9,509 nucleotides of DNA from JBBEBE01 sp051746765 (GTDB lineage Bacteria; Bacteroidota; Rhodothermia; Balneolales; Balneolaceae). The translations under genes and the position numbers were made by a program. A model generated the notes under the pieces. That model was not told where the DNA came from, searched no databases, and saw nothing but the letters and a program-made list of their open reading frames with translations. The stretch covers positions 1-9,509 of the forward strand of contig JBNJFK010000078.1 in assembly GCA_051746765.1 (NCBI GenBank), written 5' to 3'. Within the stretch, counting starts at the first letter, position 1. Each line of letters opens with the position of its first letter. Shown here one piece after another: positions 4,723-9,509 of this stretch.

Positions 4723-6855
4723 CCGTGAAAAGAGTGAGCGGAGCCGGTCGCCCAGACTGCGTCGGTCTTCTTCCCGATCGGGTACCCGTTCCGGTTCGTC
4801 ACTCTGCTGTCCGGTCAGCAGGGAGCGCAAGCGGTCCCGAAGCCCTTCATCTTTGTAATCTTCACACGATGCCGATTGGAAACGAGCAGTCAATCCGGGT
4901 CGGTCCGGTCGCATCAATCGCTCCGGTCGTTGCTGTTCAATCTCGCGGAGCAAGGTTCCGGCCAGGGGAAGTGCAGTGACCGACGAACCTCCCACACGCT
5001 CACCAATCGCGCGATCCCATCCGGTTCGGACACCGATCACCAAATCGGGAGTGTATCCCACAAACCAACCGTCCCGGGCGTTCTGCGTCGTTCCGGTCTT
5101 GCCGGCGAGAGGAACCGAAATTCCGTATTGACTTGTGAGAGGTGCGGCCGTGCCGGATCGAGCCGTATGGGCGAGCATTCCGCTGATGGTCTGGCTCAAC
5201 TCTTCGGGAAGGCGTCTCTCGGAATCACCCTGTTCGAACTCGTAGATCAGGTTTCCTTCCCGGTTGAAGATGGCACGAACCAGTTGAGCAGGGTGATGAA
5301 TACCCCCTGTTGCAAACAGCCCGTAAAGCTGACTCATCTCCATGAGAGAGGCTTCCCCCGTTCCGAGTGCCATGGAAGGTTCCATCGGTTGTGAGGGCAG
5401 CCCTGCTTGCTGTGCCATGGAGTTGACCTCTTCGAGTCCGGTCTCGAGTGCTACGTCAACGGCGATCGTATTGACAGAATGGGCCAGTGCTCCCTGCAGG
5501 CTCCAGTAGCCACCATACTCCTCGTTTACATTCTTGGGCGTCCACTCCTCCCATGCCTCGTACTGCCGCAGTTGGTCGCGCCGGTAATCGCAGGGTTCCA
5601 CACCTGCTGATATGGCGCTGGCATAGAGAATCGGCTTGAAGGTGGAACCGGTCTGTCGTCGTGCACGAACCTGATCATACTGATGGTCCGGGTCGGGTGC
5701 ACCTCCCACCCACACGAGAATTTCTCCGTTGTGGGGATCCATCAAGAGGACCCCTCCATTCATGAGTGCCGGATCCCATTTCGTCCGGGCAGTCTCCGAC
5801 CGGTCGTTTAATTGCAGCTGGTCATGCATCTCGTCCATGTGTTTCCCGAATGCGATTTCCGCCATCTGCTGCAGTTCACGATCCAGGGTTGTTTCGACGA
5901 CAAGTCCATCCCGATAGAGGTCGTATTTCTGCCCGTCCAGTGCAGGTATGGAATCCATGTGTTCCTGAAGTCGGACCCGGAGATGCTCCAGCAGATGGGG
6001 GGCCGGTCGTTCAAACGGATCGGTTCGGTGGTAGTCCAGGTCCAGTGGCTTGGATTGCCATTCGGCCGCATCTTCCTCCTCGAGAAAGCCATACTTACTC
6101 ATCTGACGAAGGACCACATTTCGTCGTTCCAGAGCCCGTTCAGGGTATCGGATCGGGTGGCGAGCCGAGGGTGCCTGCAGGAGTCCGGCCAGCAGTGCCG
6201 ATTGGTGGGGTTCCAGCCGGATTGTGGTTCGCCCAAAATACCGGTTGGCAGCCGTTTCGATTCCGAAGGTATCTTCGCCGAAGGAGACCGTATTGAGATA
6301 GAGCTCGAGGATCTCATCTTTGCTGTAGATCTGTTCGATCCGTCGGGCAAGAATCATCTCCCGCATTTTGTCCCGAATCAGCTCCGGTATTCCGTTCCCC
6401 TGTCGAGGAAACAGATTCTTTGCAAGCTGTTGGGTAATGGTACTTCCTCCACCTGCATCCTGCTGGAGAAGAAGGGAGCGGACGGCCACCCGCATCAATG
6501 CGCGACGATCTACCCCGTTGTGTTCGTAGAATCGGACATCTTCGATAGAGAGAATGGCATGGATCAAGTGGGGCGGGAGAGACTCGATATCGATAGCGGA
6601 TCGTCGTTCGACAAACCAACTTCCGACGGGTTCTCCGTTTCGATCAATGACCCGAGTCTGTTCAGGGTGGTGGATCTGCTGCAGATCTTCAAGGTCCGGC
6701 AGCGTGAAGATGATGCTCCCGATCCAGACGGCCATCAGGAGTGTGATCCCCGCGCCTATCCCCAGTAGTGTGCGGATCCAGAATCGGCGGTTTCCCCGTT
6801 CCCCCCGTTTTGTTCGGTCTTGCCGCTCCTTCGGTGCGTTGTGCGCTCTGTTCAT
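4720..6855 (-). CDS. mrcA: Class A penicillin-binding protein (PBP1A-like transglycosylase/transpeptidase)
   Basis: This bifunctional enzyme polymerises lipid II into glycan strands and cross-links the peptides on the outer face of the inner membrane. The 711-residue protein has a basic cytosolic N-terminus and one membrane segment (about 27-51). A GT51 domain follows, with catalytic Glu in IEDVRFYEHNGVD (E105), GGGSTITQQLAKNLF (135-149) and the RDKMREMILARRIE block (161-174). The transpeptidase domain has S404-T-F-K407, S460-V-N462 and K586-T-G-T589, so both activities look intact. It is shorter than E. coli PBP1A (850 residues), as in forms lacking the extra inserted domain. The Arg/Glu-rich tail contains two similar motifs, LRDRLRSLL (672-680) and LGDRLRSLF (701-709). 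The ATG at 6855 has no clear Shine-Dalgarno site. purE ends 40 bp upstream on the same strand, so read-through from purK-purE is likely. The symbol is by homology class; other class A subtypes are possible. Confidence 0.93.
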   Translation of the reverse strand: MNRAHNAPKERQDRTKRGERGNRRFWIRTLLGIGAGITLLMAVWIGSIIFTLPDLEDLQQIHHPEQTRVIDRNGEPVGSWFVERRSAIDIESLPPHLIHAILSIEDVRFYEHNGVDRRALMRVAVRSLLLQQDAGGGSTITQQLAKNLFPRQGNGIPELIRDKMREMILARRIEQIYSKDEILELYLNTVSFGEDTFGIETAANRYFGRTTIRLEPHQSALLAGLLQAPSARHPIRYPERALERRNVVLRQMSKYGFLEEEDAAEWQSKPLDLDYHRTDPFERPAPHLLEHLRVRLQEHMDSIPALDGQKYDLYRDGLVVETTLDRELQQMAEIAFGKHMDEMHDQLQLNDRSETARTKWDPALMNGGVLLMDPHNGEILVWVGGAPDPDHQYDQVRARRQTGSTFKPILYASAISAGVEPCDYRRDQLRQYEAWEEWTPKNVNEEYGGYWSLQGALAHSVNTIAVDVALETGLEEVNSMAQQAGLPSQPMEPSMALGTGEASLMEMSQLYGLFATGGIHHPAQLVRAIFNREGNLIYEFEQGDSERRLPEELSQTISGMLAHTARSGTAAPLTSQYGISVPLAGKTGTTQNARDGWFVGYTPDLVIGVRTGWDRAIGERVGGSSVTALPLAGTLLREIEQQRPERLMRPDRPGLTARFQSASCEDYKDEGLRDRLRSLLTGQQSDEPERVPDREEDRRSLGDRLRSLFSR

Positions 6856-6895
6856 ATGGACTGAAACGCAGATTCGCCCGGTAAGTTTCCGTCGG

Positions 6896-7387
6896 TCAGA
6901 TCAGGTTTTTCGTCTTTTCCCTGGACTCGCGCGCCATCTTCTCGTGATACTCTTTCAGTTTGACTGTGAGCGATTCATCGGTCGAAGCGAGAATTCGAAT
7001 GGCAAGAAGGCCGGCGTTCATCGCTTTGCCGATGGCGACGGTTGCGACCGGTATCCCGTTGGGCATCTGGACGATGGAGTAGAGGCTGTCGAGCCCGCCA
7101 AGAGCGCTCGTCTGAATCGGGACGCCGATGACCGGAAGCGTGGTCTGGCTGGCGAGCATGCCCGGCAAGTGAGCTGCACCGCCCGCACCCGCAATGAGGA
7201 CACGAAGACCACGATCCTGTGCCTCTTTTCCGTAAGCCGCCATGTCATCCGGTGTTCGGTGGGCCGAGACGACTCGCCGTTCAAATGGAACGTTGAACGA
7301 CTCCAGAATTCCGGTAGCCTCCTTCATGGTGGGCCAGTCGCTGTCACTTCCCATGACAACGCCGACAAGTGGATTGGATTTCTTCAT
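6896..7387 (-). CDS. purE: N5-carboxyaminoimidazole ribonucleotide mutase PurE (class I)
   Basis: PurE moves the carboxyl group of N5-CAIR to carbon, giving CAIR, in de novo purine synthesis in the cytosol. The 163-residue protein shows the class I signatures: VVMGSDSDW (10-18, substrate phosphate loop), SAHRTPD (41-47, with the catalytic His43), IAGAGGAAHLPGMLAS (65-80) and SIVQMPNGIPVATVAIG (104-120). A neighbouring purK confirms class I, since class II enzymes act on AIR and CO2 without PurK. The open frame runs upstream to 7507 and overlaps the end of purK; I chose the ATG at 7387 because the conserved protein begins there (MKKSNPLVGVVMG). No Shine-Dalgarno site is visible. The gap to purK is 55 bp and to the penicillin-binding protein gene 40 bp, without a terminator, suggesting one transcript. 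Confidence 0.97.
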   Translation of the reverse strand: MKKSNPLVGVVMGSDSDWPTMKEATGILESFNVPFERRVVSAHRTPDDMAAYGKEAQDRGLRVLIAGAGGAAHLPGMLASQTTLPVIGVPIQTSALGGLDSLYSIVQMPNGIPVATVAIGKAMNAGLLAIRILASTDESLTVKLKEYHEKMARESREKTKNLI

Positions 7388-7442
7388 AGGACAGAGGTTG
7401 GATTTGAGTTGATCGTTCAGCGTGAGCGGCTGCAGGGTCTGT

Positions 7443-8609
7443 TCAGATTCGCAGGGGCGCTGCCAGTTCGACACCCTTCTTGAGCAGAGAATCACTGTCG
7501 TCTCCAAGCAGCGTCAGGTGCCCCATCTTCCGACCCGGTCGGGAGTCGATTTTTCCGTAGATGTGAAGATGTGCATCGCTTTCGTTCAGAATGCTCTCTG
7601 CTCCCTCTACGATGGCCGGACGCGCATCGGTACCGAGAAGGTTGATCATGACGACCGCCGGGGCACGCATCCCGGTGGAACCGAGAGGCCACCCGAGAAC
7701 CGCTCGTGCGTGGTTTTCAAACTGCGAGGTGATGCACCCTTCGATGGTGTAATGTCCGGAGTTGTGTGGTCGGGGGGCCGATTCGTTGATCAGCAGCTTG
7801 CCCGATTTCGTCAGGAAGAACTCGTACGCGAAAATCCCGATTCCATCGATCGCTTCGGTCGCTTTCAGGGCCATTCTCTGCGCCTCGTTTTGAATAGCTT
7901 CGGGAACAGGGGCGGGTGACCGGACCGCAATACAGATATGGTTCTCCTGGATGGTTTCACAACAGGGGTAGACCACCGACCCGGTACGGTTTCGGGCGAC
8001 CTGGACAGCCAGCTCGTGTGTGAAGTCGACAAACGCTTCGGCGATGACCTCGTGCCCCTTGTCGGCACCGAGCCGGCTCCACGCTTCCCGGGCATCGTCC
8101 GGGCCATCCACGGTTCGGTTTCCGTATCCGTCGTATCCTCCCTTGGAGGATTTCAGTAGGTAGGGCCATCCATGTGATTCTCCGAATGCATCAAGTTTCT
8201 CCGGTGAGTCGATGACCGACCACGGGGTGACATCGAGACCGGCCGATTGAAAGGTCTCTTTTTCGATCCGTTTGTTCTCGATGGTTGCGAAGCTTTCAGG
8301 GGTAGGGTAGATCGGAGTTCCGCTTGCATCACGGACGCGCGCCAACAGAGCGGAATCGATAAATTCATTTTCAAGTGTAATCAGGTCACAACCGCGGGCA
8401 AACTCGATCATCGATTCCTCATCATCGAAAGAGCTGCTGGCCGTGTGGGGTGTCATCCATTGAACGGGTTCATTTTCGCTTCGATCTGAGTAGGCAGCAA
8501 CCTGCAGCCCGTATCGAAAGGCTTGGAGAGCGGTCATTCGGGCGAGCTGCCCGGCGCCAAAAAATCCGAGTTTCAAATTTGATTCGAGAGGTCGGGCTGT
8601 CTGCGCCAT
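7443..8609 (-). CDS. purK: 5-(carboxyamino)imidazole ribonucleotide synthase PurK
   Basis: PurK uses ATP and bicarbonate to convert AIR into N5-CAIR, which PurE then rearranges. It is a 388-residue ATP-grasp protein. It has an N-terminal Rossmann-like part with LGFFGAGQLARM (14-25), and LITLENEFID (76-85). The ATP-binding loop is KSSKGGYDGYGN (153-164), and INESAPRPHNSGHYTIEG (274-291) carries metal and substrate ligands. A C-terminal HIYGKIDSRPGRKMGHLTLLG (349-369) completes it. The loop normally reads GGYDGKG in the family; here the Lys position is Tyr160-162 region (GGYDGYGN), a common-looking but notable substitution. I start at the ATG at 8609; an in-frame TTG at 8663 would add 18 unconserved residues. 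No strong Shine-Dalgarno site is seen. It leads the purK-purE block and is divergent from prfA across a 184-bp gap. Confidence 0.96.
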   Translation of the reverse strand: MAQTARPLESNLKLGFFGAGQLARMTALQAFRYGLQVAAYSDRSENEPVQWMTPHTASSSFDDEESMIEFARGCDLITLENEFIDSALLARVRDASGTPIYPTPESFATIENKRIEKETFQSAGLDVTPWSVIDSPEKLDAFGESHGWPYLLKSSKGGYDGYGNRTVDGPDDAREAWSRLGADKGHEVIAEAFVDFTHELAVQVARNRTGSVVYPCCETIQENHICIAVRSPAPVPEAIQNEAQRMALKATEAIDGIGIFAYEFFLTKSGKLLINESAPRPHNSGHYTIEGCITSQFENHARAVLGWPLGSTGMRAPAVVMINLLGTDARPAIVEGAESILNESDAHLHIYGKIDSRPGRKMGHLTLLGDDSDSLLKKGVELAAPLRI

Positions 8610-8645
8610 TGCGTCGGTTCCGCTTTCGGTTGCTGAGAATTCGGG

Positions 8646-8686
8646 TTGCGGGAAGGTACGCAATTTGTCGAAACCTTCCTTGGAAG
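8646..8686. promoter_or_regulatory. Overlapping inverted repeats in the purK/prfA gap
   Basis: Three inverted repeats overlap here: TTGCG/CGCAA (8646-8650, 8659-8663), GGAAGGT/ACCTTCC (8651-8657, 8673-8679) and CTTCC/GGAAG (8675-8679, 8682-8686). The GGAAGGT arm lies in the loop of the first and the CGCAA arm in the loop of the second, so they exclude one another; CTTCC is shared by the second and third. The element ends 37 bp upstream of the purK ATG. It could be an operator between divergent promoters or a switching RNA leader of purK. No known purine riboswitch core or PurR operator is recognisable. Confidence 0.4.
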
Positions 8687-8723
8687 AGGCGAGTGGCCTG
8701 GCGGGACTCTGCTGCTTTTTTTC

Positions 8724-8731
8724 TATCTTCG
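8724..8731 (+). promoter_or_regulatory. Possible -10 box (TATCTTCG) for prfA
   Basis: TATCTTCG differs at one fixed position from the Bacteroidota TAnnTTTG element and follows a seven-T tract. It lies 62 bp upstream of the prfA ATG. No clear -33 TTTG partner is found at the usual distance. Support is weak and depends on the inferred phylum. Confidence 0.22.
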
Positions 8732-8793
8732 CCTAGCAGGGCTTGTGACCGATTCAGGCAGGCAGGCCGGTACCAGGAAGCATCGGAGTGGTT

Positions 8794-9509
8794 ATGGATA
8801 TTGAGTCGAAACTGGAGCAGATACGGGAACGATTTGACGAGATTCAGCAGGCGATGGCCGATCCGTCCATCTATGATCGTCCGTCTGAATATCGGGAGCT
8901 GACCATCGAACATACCCGACTGAAAGAGCTGGTCGAGGATTTTGATCGCTGGAAGGAGCTCCGGGGACATCTTCAGGGGAATCGCGAATTGCTGGATACC
9001 GGCGGGGATCCGGAACTCATGGAGTTGGCCCGCGAAGAGAGTCGCGAGATGGAGACACAAATCAAGGAGCTCGAGGAGGAGATTCGGTTCAAGCTGATCC
9101 CAAAAGATCCGGAGGATTCCCGAGACTGCATCGTCGAGATCCGATCCGGAACGGGAGGAGATGAAGCCGCTCTTTTTGCGGGGGATCTGTTCGAGATGTA
9201 TCGACGGTATGCCGAGTCAAAACGGTGGAAAATGGAGATGCTCTCTGTCCACCAGGGTGAGATGGGAGGGTATCGGGATGTGGTCTTCGGCCTGAAGGGA
9301 GAGGGGGTCTTTGGCGAGATGAAGTACGAGAGTGGGGTTCATCGGGTTCAACGGGTTCCCGAGACCGAGTCGCAGGGCCGGGTTCATACCTCGGCGGCGA
9401 CTGTGGCCGTGCTTCCGGAGGCCGAAGAGGTCGATGTCGAGTTGAATATGGGGGATGTCCGGATAGACACGTTCCGGTCCAGCGGCGCCGGCGGTCAGCA
9501 TGTAAACAA
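8794..9509 (+). CDS. prfA: Peptide chain release factor 1 (RF1), 3' end cut by window edge
   Basis: RF1 reads UAA and UAG in the ribosomal A site and triggers peptide release. The visible 238 codons cover the helical N-terminal domain (1 to about 100, rich in Glu/Arg/Leu), then IRSGTGGDEAALFAGDLFEMY (positions about 112-132). The region GVHRVQRVPETESQGRVHTSAATVAVLPE follows from about 182, and the sequence ends just after SSGAGGQHVN. The stop-codon-reading PxT tripeptide is P189-E190-T191, which marks RF1; RF2 has SPF. The GGQ that acts in the peptidyl-transferase centre is residues 233-235, where E. coli RF1 has it. The ATG at 8794 has GGAG (8785-8788) 5 nt upstream. The methyltransferase prmC, often next to prfA, would lie beyond the edge. 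It is divergent from purK. Confidence 0.97.
   Translation, partial: MDIESKLEQIRERFDEIQQAMADPSIYDRPSEYRELTIEHTRLKELVEDFDRWKELRGHLQGNRELLDTGGDPELMELAREESREMETQIKELEEEIRFKLIPKDPEDSRDCIVEIRSGTGGDEAALFAGDLFEMYRRYAESKRWKMEMLSVHQGEMGGYRDVVFGLKGEGVFGEMKYESGVHRVQRVPETESQGRVHTSAATVAVLPEAEEVDVELNMGDVRIDTFRSSGAGGQHVN

Noticed and set aside
5812..6768. 318-codon plus-strand frame
   Set aside because: Fully antisense to the GT51 and linker part of the penicillin-binding protein gene; no recognisable motif.
8658..8671. E. coli-type PurR operator upstream of purK
   Set aside because: ACGCAA resembles one half-site, but the second half of the palindrome (TTTGCGT or TTTTCGT) is missing; TTTGTCGA is a poor match.
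8755..8766. Triple CAGG repeat upstream of prfA
   Set aside because: Three 4-bp units (CAGGCAGGCAGG) are too short to support a functional repeat call in a GC-rich leader.
8470..9060. 196-codon minus-strand frame over the purK/prfA gap
   Set aside because: It overlaps purK, the intergenic region and the 5' part of prfA; both neighbours have clear starts, and the product shows no family features.

Overview
The window is a housekeeping stretch of a Gram-negative bacterial chromosome; lnt implies an outer membrane with triacylated lipoproteins. The DnaJ protein (GxG-rich linker followed by SFEDIFSRFGDIFGG, IEEEEHPDFQRDGND in the client-binding part, and a C-terminal tail FFSRIKDIFQ) looks most like those of the Bacteroidota/Rhodothermota/Balneolota group. 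One perfect TAnnTTTG box lies upstream of rsmI and fits that assignment. The group call is an inference from remembered family patterns, not a search result. Base composition is moderately GC-rich and looks even across the window. I see no mobile element, CRISPR array, rRNA or tRNA.

Layout. The left part, on the minus strand, holds lnt (running off the left edge) and, directly upstream of it, rsmI, with 14 bp between them. Divergent from rsmI is a small VOC-superfamily metalloenzyme on the plus strand. It is followed by grpE and dnaJ, the heat-shock co-chaperone pair, in a plus-strand unit. dnaJ converges on a minus-strand block transcribed in the order purK, purE, class A penicillin-binding protein, with gaps of 55 and 40 bp. 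Divergent from purK, at the right edge, is prfA (release factor 1), truncated just after its GGQ motif.

How the genes work together. PurK and PurE carry out the two-step carboxylation of AIR to CAIR in purine synthesis. GrpE and DnaJ are the nucleotide-exchange factor and J-domain partner of DnaK, which is not in the window; neither are hrcA or a CIRCE element. RsmI and RF1 both serve translation (decoding-centre methylation and stop-codon reading). Lnt and the penicillin-binding protein both serve the cell envelope. No coding gap exceeds 300 bp.

No clearly new biological system is visible. The points worth a second look are regulatory: overlapping inverted repeats in the purK/prfA intergenic region, an inverted repeat enclosing the -35 box of a possible grpE promoter, a short upstream frame with a better ribosome binding site that overlaps the dnaJ start, and a tandem repeat lying across the stop codon of the penicillin-binding protein gene.
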